A stretch of DNA of 64,000 nt from Acanthochlamys bracteata (Eukaryota > Streptophyta > Magnoliopsida > Pandanales > Velloziaceae): the NCBI GenBank assembly GCA_019914995.1, contig CM034126.1, forward strand, positions 6,887,001 to 6,951,000, given 5' to 3'. The notes under the pieces are model-generated. The model saw only the letters and a program-made list of their open reading frames with translations, ran no database searches and was not told the origin of the DNA. The translations under genes were made by a program, and so were the position numbers. Shown one piece after another: positions 47,150 through 61,600 of this stretch. Within the stretch, counting starts at the first letter, position 1. The number at the start of each line of letters is the position of its first letter.

Positions 47150-47415
47150 GAGCGCGTTTGGCACCGGTTATTATAAACAATTTTTCAATTTTTCTCTATT
47201 TTATATTTTTTAATATATATTTTATAAATATTTAGAAAATTTATTTCAAAATTTTGATAGTGTAAAAAAATTCTACGAAGTGAGATCTTTTTATTACATA
47301 TTTTTATTATTTTTATGGAAGTAAAATAAAATAGAGCTTATTTTTCAAAAAAAATAAAAATATCTTCTATTTTAGAAAAGCTCTATTTCATAAGCACTAC
47401 CAAACGCTCCCTACA
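47150..47415. mobile_element. Small TIR element, GCGTTTGG family, copy 4
   Basis: About 265 bp from GAGCGCGTTTGGCACCGGTTA to GCACTACCAAACGCTCCC, imperfect inverted repeats. The interior includes ATTCTACGAAGTGAG and ATTTTTATTATTTTTATGG, and matches the 14264 element in the opposite orientation. No intact target duplication and no coding capacity. Confidence 0.55.
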
Positions 47416-48092
47416 GAAGTTTTTTAAAAGTAAATTTATTTTGAAAATTTTAAAAATAAATTCAATTTTTTTGCTTAAAAGAATAAAAATACATAATATA
47501 AAAATATGTAAATATTCTATTTGGATCATATTATAAAAATATAAAAAAAGATAAATATTTCTAAATTCATAAAAAAATTAAAATGATATTAGAAAATAAA
47601 AAGAGAATAAAATGATAAAATAAATGCTTAATCATGTCTCAGCAGAGTGTGTTTTAAACACTCATAATTTTAATTTTTTTGGCAAATTTTAAGTTTGGAA
47701 CAAGTTCATATATTTCGATTATATAAAAAATTCAAAACTTTATTTTTACACACCGAATTTCAGTTCTAACTTTTTTATTTACATATTTTTTAATATAATT
47801 ATATATTTTAATTTTTAGCACACTTCAAAAATTATTGAAATATAAATACTAAACTTTAATTTTATTTTATTTTAAAAAAAATTTTACTTCATTTTTTTCA
47901 CATTTACGAAATTGAATTAGAAAAATTTGAAATATATAGTGTCAAGTTTTTGCATTTAGGCATTTGGACTGGGCCGAATTTCATAGGCCCACGCCACAGG
48001 ATCCGCCCTTTGCGGCGTGGAATTGCTCCTACTGGATCTGACATTACTAATATCGAACGTGTCGCGGTCCCTCGCTTTAAAAATTGAAATGA
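47416..48092. other. AT-rich spacer
   Basis: Mostly A/T runs with no gene. Positions 47950-48090 are GC-richer (CCACGCCACAGGATCCGCCC) but show no motif I can name. The last 8 bp before 48101 form the target duplication of the MITE. Confidence 0.5.
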
Positions 48093-48100
48093 GACCAGAG

Positions 48101-48651
48101 ATGGCAAATTTTGACCAGATCCGAAAATTCGATCCAAAATCGACGCGAAAAAATCAAGTTCGGGTCAAATTTTAGGCGGGTTTGGGTCAATTTCGAATCG
48201 ACCCGAAAATGATTCGAAAACTTTAAACGGATTCGGATCTGGTTCGGATTGACCTGAAAATGACCCGTTTAACTATTTATATAGTATATATTACTTAATA
48301 ATTAGAAAAAAATAGAAAAAAATTTGAATTTAATTTGTATATATATATTTTTAATTTATCTTAATTTTAACTAATTTTTATTTAATTTATAAATTTGTCA
48401 AAATTAATATTTTTTCTTTTTAAATATATCATAATTAATAATTTTGATATATTATTATTAAAAATTAATATTTTATAATTTAATTATTAAATGGGTCGAC
48501 TCGAGTTTGACCCGGTTATAAATAGGTTGGATTAGGGTTGATAATTTTGACCCATATAAATAAATAGGTCGGATTAGGATTAAACATTTTTTATCCGGTT
48601 ATTATATAGATCGATCCGGAACCGATCCATGAACTCATATTGCCACCCCTA
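48101..48651. mobile_element. hAT-like MITE, second copy, TSD GACCAGAG
   Basis: The right end reads TTGCCACCCCTA followed by GACCAGAG (48652-48659), and the left side reads GACCAGAG (48093-48100) followed by ATGGCAAA. Thus the 8-bp target duplication is intact, but the first about 5 bp of the left TIR (TAGGG) are missing. The interior, from TTAACTATTTATATAGTATA through the AT-rich core to TCGATCCGGAACCGA, is nearly identical to 7518-8064. It lies about 1 kb upstream of the myosin start codon. Confidence 0.85.
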
Positions 48652-48659
48652 GACCAGAG

Positions 48660-49648
48660 GCGCAAAAATGAGAAGATCGGCTAATTCGGTGGTCCCACAC
48701 TTAAGGTTTATTTAATATATTTTTATCAAATTTATTTAAATATTAAATAAGTAAAATTTTTTAAAATAATTAATAAAAATATTATTCATTATGATTTAAT
48801 TTTATAATTAATATAATAAATATACACTTTATTTTTATTAAATATTTTAAAATTAAAATTTATTTTTTAAATTCATTTTTATAAAAATGAGTTTACTTGT
48901 AAACAGGCCCTTAAGGGCAAAGCAGTAATTAAATAAAGCGCCGTAAGACAGCAGGCGATTACGCTCTGCGAAAATCAAGCGGACCGAATCTAAACCAAAT
49001 GAACTCCTCTCCAGTTTGTTTGTTCTCAACACGGTTAAGCAACACAAACCGGTTCTTCTGCAAAATAAGTCTTTATTATTTACTATGGCGATTTAAGGCC
49101 CTCATTTCAATGGCTAGGAAATTACATAATTGTTATTATTCTATCTCCAGTTGCCATAGTTTTGCAATTAATCGATGAAACTCTGTCTTACAAAGCTGAA
49201 AAAAATAAATGTTAAACGGGCATTTAACATGATCACATCTTATTACGCCAAACTATAGTAAGTGGGACAATTTGGCAAAATAAGGTTTGCGAAGTTTTAA
49301 GTGAACACCAAGTTGAAAGTTGAAACCCCTTTGAATTCATTCATTACAGGAGAGAGTTGAAATCGGAGAGACAGAGTCGCAAAGCAGCTGTTGCAATTTG
49401 TATGCTTTGCAGCGGGAGCAGACAGCCATCCCCTTCCCCTTTCCTCTGTAAAATTTATTATTTTAATTATCCCAAAAAGTAAAGAGAGACAGAAGATAAA
49501 CATTCATTCATTCATAAATTTTCTAAACTTTTTATTTTTGGTTTCGCCGGGTCGACAAAAGTCCACTCTCCATCAAATCTTGTAGTTTCCGAATTCATCA
49601 AATGCTATAGCGTCTCTACCGTCTCTTCAGATCCTGCTCAGCGCACAA
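48660..49648 (+). promoter_or_regulatory. Upstream region and 5' leader of the myosin XI gene
   Basis: This about 1-kb interval between the MITE and the myosin ATG must contain the promoter and 5' UTR. 48700-48900 is AT-rich. From about 49330 the DNA becomes CT-rich and leader-like (CTCTCCATCAAATCTTG, CTACCGTCTCTTCAGATCC). The start codon context is GCGCACAAATGG. I see no convincing TATA box at a fixed distance and cannot place the transcription start. Confidence 0.5.
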
Positions 49649-52600
49649 ATGGTATCCGTATCACGTCCCTTCCTTTCAATTAGAGCTAAATTAATTGATA
49701 CTTGTTTGAAGTTCTTCTTTTATTTTGTTCGATTTATTTTTTCTTTTCTGATTGGGAATGATTTTGGTGCAATCAGGCTACAGTAGCAAACATTACTGTG
49801 GGATCACAAGTATGGGTGGAAGACCCCGATGATGCTTGGATCGACGGTGAAGTTCTGGAAATCAATGGAGATCAGATCAAAATTAGTTGCAGCTCCGGAA
49901 AGTCTGTGAGTAACTGATTGCTGCTTGAAAATTTTCACTTTGCTATTTTAAGAATAAAAATTTCACTTTGCTTTTTTTTTTTTTTCTGTGAGTTGTTTGG
50001 GCATTCAAGTGTTTGTTATGTTTGCTGCAGGTTAATGCAAAGTTGTCGAGTGTGTACCCAAAAGATGCAGAAGCAGCACCTTGTGGTGTCGATGATATGA
50101 CGAAGCTGGCTTATTTGCATGAACCAGGGGTTTTGCAGAACTTGAAATCCAGATATGACATGAATGAAATCTATGTGAGTGAACTTCAATAGCTGATGCA
50201 AATTTTACTTTTTGTTGTTTCTTGCTGTTGTCTAATTGGCACTGGAAATGCCATTGTAGATGCTGATTGGAGCCTGCAAGATTATTTACATATTCTGAAA
50301 AAGTTTTGTTTAAATTTATTTATGTATTCTATAAAAATTAAATTTACTTGTGGGAACAGACTTACACGGGAAGTATTTTGATAGCGGTGAATCCATTTCG
50401 AAGACTGCCTCATCTCTATGATAAACATATGATGGAACAGTATAAAGGTGCAGCATTTGGAGAGCTAGCACCTCACCCTTTTGCTTTGGCTGAAGCTGCA
50501 TATAGGTAGACTATTCATATTGGTTATTGTGATACAAGCACATTATTCTCTTTTCCTTGCATTTTAAAGCATTTTGCAAGTTGTGTATATGCCAAGCAGG
50601 CAGATGATGAATGAAGGCATAAGCCAGTCTATCTTGGTCAGTGGAGAGAGCGGAGCCGGTAAAACTGAAAGCACAAAAATGCTTATGCGCTATCTTGCAC
50701 ACATAGGTGGAAGAGCTGCAGCTGAAGGGAGAACTGTAGAGCAGCAAGTACTTGAGGTCTGAAGCTACTAATCCTTACTGTCTTTGAAGTATGGATGATC
50801 CTAACTTTATCCTACTGTATATATATGACTGCCATTATGTTTTCTTCCCTTCTGTAGTCCAATCCTGTTCTAGAAGCATTCGGTAATGCAAAGACTGTGA
50901 GGAATAACAATTCAAGGTTTGAAGTCATTGCTTATTTAAGATCTTCTCATATCAAATGTAAAGTAACTTGAGATTTTTGTTGCTTGATTAAGTCGTTTCG
51001 GAAAGTTTGTCGAAATCCAATTTGATCAGAAGGGTCGGATCTCAGGAGCTGCCATAAGAACTTACCTGCTTGAGCGCTCTCGTGTTTGCCAAGTATCAGA
51101 TCCGGAGAGAAACTATCACTGTTTCTACATGCTTTGTGCTGCGCCACGTGAGGTATGTAGTCTATATGTGTTTTAGTTTTCGAAATCTGCTTCTTTGAGG
51201 ACGAGCTACTTGCATGAGTCATCAAGTACTTATCATCATGCTTACTCAGTCTACTTCATGTTATTCACCTTTAAAGTTAGATTTGAATTTCAAATGAGTT
51301 ATTTTGTAGGATTTTTAAATAAAAAAACTATTATAGAAAATTCCTTGTATGAGAAGTAGATGCTTCATTATAAGAGCAGATAATACTGAGCATCCTTGGT
51401 TTTGTCTTTCATAGAGTGAGTTGTTTCAGGCAACCAAGATGACGGAGTAACAGTAATTCCTAAATTAAATGGAGTAATATACTTAATTTTTTGCATTAGA
51501 ACCTTTAGTTTGTCCAGTTTCAGACCGCTTAATTATTATGCAAATATCTTATGTTCACTTTATTTCTTCCTTGTGGTATGAAAGCAGTTATGAACTTTTG
51601 ATTCTCCTTTTTCAGGATTTAGAGAGATACAAGTTGGACAACCCTAGAAATTTTCACTATCTTAACCAGTCCAACTGCTTTGAGCTTGACGGTTTAAATG
51701 ATTCAAAGGAGTACCTAGAAACTAGAAGAGCTATGGATATTGTTGGGATCAGTTCAGATGAGCAGGTATTTTATAGTTTCTGTGAAGAAATCGAAAGTTG
51801 ATTGCTTCGTCAGGAACTGCCCACTAACATTTCTTCAATCTATTGCATGCGTTACCTTCTCAGGATGCCATTTTTAGGGTTGTAGCTGCAATTCTTCATT
51901 TAGGGAATGTTGAATTTTCAGAGGGAAAGGAAACAGATTCGTCACTGCCCAAAGATGAAAAATCTCTGTTCCATTTGAGAACTGCTGCTGAACTTCTAAT
52001 GTAAAATATTTAATTCACTTAAAGCGACACCTTTTGAGATATATTATGTACACGGGAAATGATTGTCTTCAATTTCTTCAGGTGTGATGTAAAGGCTCTA
52101 GAAGATTCTTTGTGTAAACGCATTATTGTGACACGTGATGAGAACATAACCAAGAATCTAGATCCTGAAGCTGCACAACTTAGTAGGGATGCACTTGCTA
52201 AAATTGTCTACTCTCGATTGTTTGATTGGTAAGACCTATGTGACATTGTCTACAGATTTTTGGGCCACTTGTATGTAGATCTCTTCTCTATGCATATGGC
52301 CTAACGATAAGAAATTCTCTTCTTCAGATTTGCTTATCTGAAGAATTTTCCTGTCATTATTTTTAGATTTCACTGAGTTCATTTCTGTATATATTTTCAG
52401 GCTTGTCAACAAGATAAATACTTCTATCGGTCAAGATCCTAATTCAAAGTTTCTGATAGGCGTGCTGGATATTTATGGCTTTGAAAGTTTCAAGACTAAC
52501 AGGTGCTCAACCGGTATGCTTAGATTGTCATCATTCTGCAGTAGTTAACTTTTCTTTGAGTGTCATGTTAAAGGGTGTAGAAGATATTTATTCTTCGGAG

Positions 52601-55600
52601 TCCTTTTGCGTTTGACGCTTCTTTACTGGAATCCTACATTGCTGGTAGCACTGTGTGACTTTCTAGTCTCAAAATATTGGGAGCAGAATTCTGGACTATC
52701 AACATGCATACTCATTTAAAATCCTGTATTTTTCTCCTTTCTTGAAAAGATCGAAATTATATGGAAGACAACCCATTTCTAACTGGGAGATGTTCATTTT
52801 TCAGCAAATAATGTGGTCAACTAGGAAGGGACAAGTTTGTGCAAATTCTGTTTGAGTGAATAATATGTATCTTATTCATTTTCTTTCACCCTTGCATGCT
52901 GTTTGCGCCTGCAGACATATTTTCTGTTAAGCCTCAATACAACTCTCTTTTGTGGTGAACTCAGATTCCATCTATGTGACTAAGTAAATATTCTTGTCTA
53001 CTTTATGGTTAGAAAAATCTGCGTTCCGGAATTGCCAATCCCATGTTGATTAAAGTTTTTCCTCCTTGCAGTCCACTGCCAGTTCATCTAGTTATTTGAA
53101 CAATCAACAATTTCCTTATGTGATTCTTGTTGACTCAAACTTTCTCTTGGCTGAGACTGTAATTCTTAGAGCTAGTTCATCAAACTTTCAATTGTTGTTC
53201 TTGCTTCTACAAATCGAAATAGGCTTTTGGGTCACTTCTGAACATGTTGTTGCTGTATTAGTTCAAAATTTGACTTTGCTGTTTGTAACTTTGCTCCAGC
53301 TTTGAGCAATTCTGTATCAATCTGACTAATGAGAAACTGCAGCAGCACTTTAATCAGGTTTGCAGCTTTCTTTTACTTGTTTAGTGTACTTTCTCTGCTA
53401 AATGACTATAGACAATTTGCCATTTCAAAATAGTGGATTCGACCTCCTTTATCATTTTATGCAGCATGTTTTTAAAATGGAACAAGAAGAGTATACTAAG
53501 GAAGAAATCAGTTGGAGTTATATAGATTTTGTTGACAACCAAGATATTCTTGATCTCATTGAAAAGGTATGTCTAGTTTCTTTCTATGCTTTTGCTGGGA
53601 AATGTTTATATCAAAATCTGTTTGGTTCAAATGAAAAGACGTCGAGCATCTTTCGATATCTGTGACATTTCACTATTACTGTGTTTTGGTGGTTTATCTG
53701 ATGATTGATATCTATTCCAGAAACCTGTTGGGATCATTGCACTTCTTGATGAGGCTTGGTATGTATGAGCCAGTGTTTCTAGCTGTTACAATTCTTTTTC
53801 TTTCCTGCCAAATGACATAGTATTTTCTATGGAGCAATGGTTCATTAGATGGCTTTCCCTTTTTGTTTCAAAAAATTACTTTTTGTGACAGTGTTATGCC
53901 AAGATCAACACACGAGACATTTTCTCAGAAGCTATATCAGACTTTCAAAAATCATAAGCGATTCGGCAGGCCAAAGCTGTCGCGCTCAGACTTCACCATT
54001 CATCATTACGCTGGTGATGTAAGTAGTAGGAGTTCATTGCACAACACATCATTGTGCTATCTTAGAGCGTACTACAACAAGATGCTTTTCTACTGTAGGT
54101 CACGTATCAAACTGAACTATTCTTGGACAAAAACAAAGATTATGTAATTGCAGAACATCAAGCTCTCCTGAGTAACTCTAAGTGTCCATTTGTTGCTGGT
54201 CTGTTTCCATCTCTCTCTGAGGACTCCTCCAAATCTTCAAAGTTTTCATCAATTGGTTCGAGGTTTAAGGTACAGTTTATCTTATTTTTTTGGGAGTTTA
54301 CAATGTTCCATTCTTTTGTATGATCTGTGAGGATCTATGAATGATGATTGTCTGGTTGCTGCAGCAACAACTGCAAGCATTGCTTGAAACACTTAGTGCA
54401 ACGGAACCTCATTACATACGTTGTGTGAAGCCCAATAATCTTCTTAAGCCAGCAATCTTTGAAAACTTCAATGTTCTGCAGCAGCTTAAATGTGGAGTAA
54501 GTTGCACCTCCTTTCTCAAAGATGCATGGATGTGTGCATCATTTTCATCGGACAGATTTACTGAAGCAGTTAGATCATCTGGTCCTTGCTTTAGGGAGTA
54601 ATGGAAGCTATAAGGATCAGCTGTGCTGGATATCCAACAAGACGCACATTTTATGAATTCTTAGACCGTTTTGGCATTTTGGCACCTGAAGTTTTGGATG
54701 ACAGGTGATTGCTTGAGGTCCAGGAGACAGATTCATCTTTTAAACAGATATGCCCTACTTGTTGAGCTGACTAATTTATTTTCAATTCTTATAGCTCTGA
54801 TGAAGGTACTGCATCGAAGATACTCCTTGAGAAGGTGGATCTTAAAGGGTATCAGGTGAATATCAAAGAGATGATATCCTGACATTTATTCCTACTGCTT
54901 TATAGTGAACTCCAACGACAGTAGTAGTGGCCTTTGTTCTGCTCTGTATGTGAAATTCCAAATTCATGTGCATTACTATAGTTTCACTTACTATATGTGA
55001 GCATCAATAAGTTTCAGATTGATTGGCTTAAGAATACAACATAAAATGGTGTATATTGTTATCTCTGCAATTTTTGTGAATGTTTTGGTTGCACGTGAGG
55101 GCATAACTTTGGAAACTATGTTACTTCTAAGAATAAGTTGACACCACATCCTTGTTCTGCTCAAGATCACCTTTGGCTTGGTGAATAGGATTACCCTTGG
55201 TTTGTCCTTTGGGCTTCATAATTATAATTCTTACAGCAATGTTTTCCTGTCCTGCTCTTCTGTCATCCTTTTAGTGAAAAGTTCCACCAGAAGGAGCATT
55301 TTGAAAGTTTCAGTTTGTTTTAAAGTTAAGTTCCAGAAATTTTCCGTGAGCCATTCATTAATATAGGAACTTTATTTGACTGATTCTTGTTCTAGACACT
55401 ATCTTGGGATTGAGCAACTTGCACGCTGATAGTGCAAATAGTTTTACTGTCTAATTGATTTTTCTAGAACTTTTGTTGCATTTGAAAAGTTTCATGCAAA
55501 TATTATTGAGAGGAAATTGAGATTGGAAGCTGTATGGCCGTATGCTACTAGTTTCTGTACCTCAAATGACAAAATGGCACGTAACTACTATGTAGCTGCA

Positions 55601-58600
55601 TCATTTTTTAGGTTAAATTCTTATTTCTAGTGTTTCCTTTCTTCCTATTAGATTGGGAAAACAAAGGTGTTTCTTCGAGCTGGTCAGATGGCAGAGTTGG
55701 ATGCTCGCCGGAGTGAAGTACTGGGAAAATCTGCTAAGATAATACAGAGGAAATTTCGTTCATATCTGGCTCATAGAAATTTCATTCTATTGCGCAAATC
55801 AGCAGTACAACTTCAATCCATTTGCAGAGGTATAACTTAAATCTGTCTGATTGTTCAGAATTTGTTGCAGCCACCTGACAATATGGGCATTTTATCACCT
55901 ATTCTTGTATATTTGAATAAAATGTTGAAACTTTTCTCTTAAAGGACATGCTGCAAGGCAACTTTATGAAAGCATGCGAAGAAATGCTGCTTCCCTCATA
56001 ATCCAAACATATTTCCGCATGCATCTGACAAGGAAGGCATACATTACATTGATCTCTTCAAGTGTGACAATTCAAGCCGCTTTACGAGGAATGGCTGCAA
56101 GAAATGAACTTCGTTTCAGGCGGCAGGCAAGAGCTGCAGTAATTATTCAGGTATGCATACCACAATCCTTTAGGTATTGATGTGGAAGCACATATCACAC
56201 TTAGTTTTTTTCTTTCAGTTTGCATTGAATTTTTGTCATCATAATCATGACTCTCATGTTGAAGCTTCTCCATTACCTTTTAAGAAACAAATGCCATAGA
56301 TTTCAGTTTTGATGTCTTGAAAACTGGCTTTTGTTACTGCTGTCCGTCTTTATGTCTATATGATCTATTAATGTTTGTCACTTTAGATATAAAAGAAAGT
56401 GCTGTTCATGAAATAATTGCCTTTTGACAAGAATGATATCTTTGTGCTATTCAATTTTCTATTATTTTTCCATTTATTTTGTCTCTTTTTTAGCGTTATT
56501 GCCGAAAGTACTTGGCACGCTCACATTTCATGAAGATGAAGAAAGCAGCAATAACCACTCAATGTGCCTGGAGAGTACGGCTTGCAAGTAAAGAGCTACG
56601 AAAGCTTAAATTGGTTAGTTTCCCTTTTTCTTTACGAAAATTTAGTCATAAAGTCTGTTATGTTGATTTATTGACTAAGATTGGGCATGGCTTATATGAT
56701 TCTCATGAACAGCCCTAATGCATGTTGAATATTACTGTAATTAGCAACTGTTTCAAAGACAATCTTCTTTTGACTGGATGTGCATTGACCCGTGATCTCA
56801 ATCCTCCAATTAGTTTTCATGAGAATTTAGTATTAAGTATGAAAACATTGCTGCTTTTTTTCAAAACAAAGAAAAACAAAGATAGGGAATTATGGCGGTT
56901 CACTACAACCTTATATCATCAAATAAAATATTTAAATATAGATGAACTATATAGAGCTTGCCAAAACACCTTACGTCCTGTCCTCTTATATTTGCATATA
57001 ACCATTTGCAAGTGCTAGCATCACTTTGTATTGATTCTATGTGCAATCTTGCACCATCTAATTGCTATATACAGTTTCTCACCTGCTGTATTTATGTCTG
57101 GATATGCTATCTTTCACTTGGATTTCATGCTCCACGTTGCTGGTTTTTTGTCAAGAAATAATAGTTTCCTTTCTAAACTCAGGCGGCAAAGGAAACTGGA
57201 GCCCTCCAGGCTGCCAAAAATAAGTTGGAAAAGCAAGTTGAAGAGTTAACATGGCGGCTACAACTAGAAAGGCGCATGCGGGTATGTGCTCTGTATACTT
57301 AGTAATCAGGTTTTTTCCTTATTTCTAGTTTTTTATATTTGTATGCGACACTCTACCACTGTATATCTTCCCTTGTGATTGCAACTTTATGTTGCAAAGC
57401 TTATATGTCTTGCCATGGCAATGGGAAGATGTCAACAAATGGTTATCATAGCCACAATTGTACGACATGATTTTCTATTCAATTGATTTGATTATACGGT
57501 ATGCTTAAATCAGTATATAGGATTGAATTTGGTTGTAGAGTAGGGTTAAGCCCTACAATGGCCTTCTTGAAAGTAAAGGTCAACATGGTTAATAAATGTT
57601 GGGTTACTTGTAATTATCATAGGCTGATTATCAATGGCTGCTATTTTGATGGCAACACGTACACTTGCATGATAAACCTGTCAAGTATAAATTGATTCAA
57701 GGATGTTTTCAAGTAACTGATTTCTGAATAATTACATTGGCCTGTAAACTTGTGGAGTTTAAGCCAGAAAATCTTGATAATTTACAAAGGGATATTCCCT
57801 TTGCAAAGGACGAATACCTTGATTATTTGCCTGCTTAGTGTGACTTAATTCACTTTATAACCTAATTAACTTCTTTGAAGGTTGATATGGAGGAGGCCAA
57901 AACACAAGAAAATGCAAAGCTGGAAGCTGCTTTCCAGGAGATGAAGCTTAAATACAATGAGACAAAAGCTTCGCTGATGAAACAGCAAGAGGCTGCCAAA
58001 AAGGTAGCTGCGGAAGCTCCTCTAATACGTGAGGTGCCAGTTATTGATACAGCTATGATGAATAAGCTTACTGCTGAAAATAAGAGACTCAAGGTCTGTG
58101 CCAACTAAGAGTGAAAGTTCCTTCCATTCTTCATTTTCCTGATTGTCCAGACTTTGGACTTGCTAATCTCTCTGAGTTGCCCCCTCTTTTGGTATTTCAG
58201 ATAGCCATTTTTTTGTGTTGAACGTCAGAGCTTGAAAACCTTTTTATCCTTTCTTGTGTGTTTCAGGATATGGTGAGTTCTCTTGAAAGGAAAATCGATG
58301 AAGCTGAGAAGAAGTGTGAAGAGACTAGCAGAATTTGTGAGAAAAGGTTAATGGAGGCCGTGCAAGCTGAAACAAAGATAACCGAGCTGAATAGAGCAAT
58401 GCAAAGGTTGTCTTAGATCTTCCAAGTTGATTAAATAAAGATATACACATCCAATACAATTAAACTCAATCCCTTGTACAAACTTAATACTCAATGACCT
58501 CCATGTTGGTTGTGTTTTTTTTCTTTTTTCATTTGCTTTTTCTTTTAAATATCTTTCTAAGTTATGACAGCATGATATGAAATTTTTAATGACAGTCTAC

Positions 58601-61600
58601 AAGTAAAGCTTTGTAATATGGAATCTGAAAATCAAGTTCTTCGCCAACAAACTTTATTACAGTCACCCGTGAAACTCATACCTGAAAGTTTAACGTTGCC
58701 TGTAACTCCAAGTAAAGAGGTAATTCTAATAAAATTTTTCCTTAAATCAGAGTTATTTATGTTTATGTATTGTCTTTTATGCCCTTTTGTTTTTCTTTCC
58801 AGATGGAGAATGGTCATCATGATCTTGAAGAGTCTAGGATCATAAAAGTATGCAGAAACCTGCCTTCTTTCTTTTTTCTCTTATTTATTTACTTCAATTT
58901 ATTTTTTATTGCTTTTTTGTAGGAACCTCAAAGTGCACCTCCTGCAGTCAAAGATTCTGGCATTTCTGATCCTAAGCTGAGGAGATCTTATATTGAGAGG
59001 CAGCACGTAAGGAGCCATGAGGCTGATAGAGGTTATCTTATTATTCATGTGCATTCGTGAATTTTAGTTCGTGATTATTCGAGTATGTTCCTTTGCAGGA
59101 GAATGTTGACACACTTGTCAGTTGTGCGGTTCGAAACATTGGATTTAGTCAAGGAAAGCCAGTGGCTGCATTCACCATATACAGGTCTCTCCTTCATTGG
59201 AAATCATTTGAAGCGGAAAGGACTAGTGTTTTTGACCGCCTAATCCAGATGATTGGTTCTGCGATTGAGGTATGTTATGCCTATTGGTCAGTTAAGTACT
59301 TGCATCAACAATGATTTACTAAAGTGTTTATGTTACTATTAACTTTACCCAGTGGTCTGCATGATTACTTAGTAATCAAAGTGATATAGTTTACTGGTTC
59401 AGGAGGGGTTTTAAACATGACTCGCCATAGATGAGTGTACATCTTTCTATGACCTTACTTGCACAAAAATATGAAGAGGTCTAGTTTTATTTTATAAGCT
59501 TGAGATGTACAGCTTTATACTGGATGAATTTGAATAATAATACTAGATTAGTCTATCTGATGTTGTTTGCTTTGCTAAGTTCATATGTATTTACCTGTGC
59601 AGAACCTTTGACTTACTTTAATGCAGTACATTTACATGATTAGCTTTTGTTATTATCTTTTTGGTTTAGCCATGAGAATGGTCGATTCGTATACTTACAT
59701 ACCTTCAAATTCCAAATTCTTGAGTATAAGGTTTCTTGTTAACTCCAATACCCCATGCAACAGTCTTATCATGATGCCTGAGCTTGTGCTTTTATTTTAA
59801 GTTAAACCCTTGTCTCAGTGTTAATTACATAAAAGGTACAGGCATGCTTGAGGTGATGTTTTGTCAAATCCACGTATCATGTATTGATATTACAGTGACT
59901 GCGGTGCTAATGGCTTTGGAAGTTGAAAAGAAATGGATGCCACAGTTCTTCTTGGTTACATTGCAAGACAGTATTAATTTTTTCATATCCATAAACTACC
60001 GCATGCTTGTCTACCATATCCATAGTCATACTTGTAACAATATCCCGCGAATAAGTCTGTGTAAATTTATATTTGTTGCAGGGTGAGGAGAGTAATGACC
60101 ATCTTGCTTACTGGTTATCAAATACAGCTACTTTATTATTTTTACTCCAAAAGTCTCTTAAAGCTGCTGGGGCACCTGGGACCATTCAACCAAGAAAGCC
60201 TCCGCCTCCAACGTCATTATTTGGAAGGATGACTCAAGTACTTTTCTTATTATTGTCAACCCTTTTCTTTGGAAACTAGTTGATCAAGAACTGACATAAG
60301 GCCTGCACAGGGTTTCCGATCTTCCCCATCTTCGGCAAACCTTACTGTCGATAGAATAGATGTTGTACGTCAAGTGGAGGCTAAATATCCTGCTTTGCTT
60401 TTCAAGCAGCAGCTTACAGCATACGTTGAAAAGATATATGGGATTATTCGCGAAAACATGAAAAAGGACTTGAGTTCATTGCTCTCTCTATGCATTCAGG
60501 TAATTTTTCAAGCTAGACCTTGATCTTTTTAATTGTAGTATCAAAGTGATGGACTTGTTAGTTAAAATAGTATTAATCTTTTTCCTCCTTAATATCGGAT
60601 AATCTAGTTATATGGTTGCTGATTATGCACTTGCAGGCCCCAAGGACAGCAAGAGCTACCATGCTAAGGGGATCTGGGCGTTCTCTTGGCGGTCAAGCAC
60701 AAAGCAGTCACTGGCAAAGCATAATTGAGAACCTCAATAATCTTTTGAAGACATTGCAAGAAAACTATGTAAGATTGTCGCATTTTGATGAAGCTTCTTT
60801 TGTAAGTAATATGATCTTGTGCAACTTGTTTCTATTTCAGGTTCCTCAGATTTTTATTCAGAAATTCTTCACTCAGATATTCTCTTTCATGAATGTGCAA
60901 CTTTTCAATAGGTATGAAGTAGGTTCTTCCTTGCTAACTTAGAACTCGTGTATCACTCCATAAATTAGTGGAATAGATTTCAACCATCTGCTTCCTCTGG
61001 TAGTCTCCTTCTACGTCGTGAATGTTGCTCCTTCACCAATGGAGAATATGTGAAATCTGGTTTAGCTGAACTAGAGTTATGGTGTGCACAAGCGAAGCCA
61101 GAGGTGACGAATCTGCTCTAAAAATTTGAAATTGATTATTGTAGCCTCAGGTGTAGTTGGCGAGTTCTTAGGCCTTGATAACTTATTTGTTGCAGTATGC
61201 TGGATCATCTTGGGAAGAACTCAAGCACATACGTCAAGCGGTTGGATTCTTGGTATGTTGTTCTTTTGACTGTAGCTCTCTTTTTCAATTTTATTTTGGA
61301 TAAAGTTGCCCCTTTTTTCTTTTCTTTTTTAAATGCAAGTTGTCTTCTTTCAATTCTATTACCACCCAATCTTTCTTACTTCCTTGCACTACCAACGAGT
61401 CCACATGAATCCTTTGAAAATGTCCAGAGATCCAATGGGTATATTCTTATTATCCTTTCTTTCAATCTGCAGGTCATATTTCAAAAGTATCGAATTTCTT
61501 TTGATGAAATAGTCAGCGATCTTTGCCCGGTAATGCCATCATACAATCTATTTCCTGCAGTTACTGTCACATAAACATAGTCTTATACTTGCTTTCTGCA

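Noticed and set aside
53066-53305. A 79-codon frame within the myosin gene as a separate coding exon
   Set aside because: It lies in intron 11; splicing 52502 to 53300 gives the conserved [11 protein letters not shown] sequence in frame.
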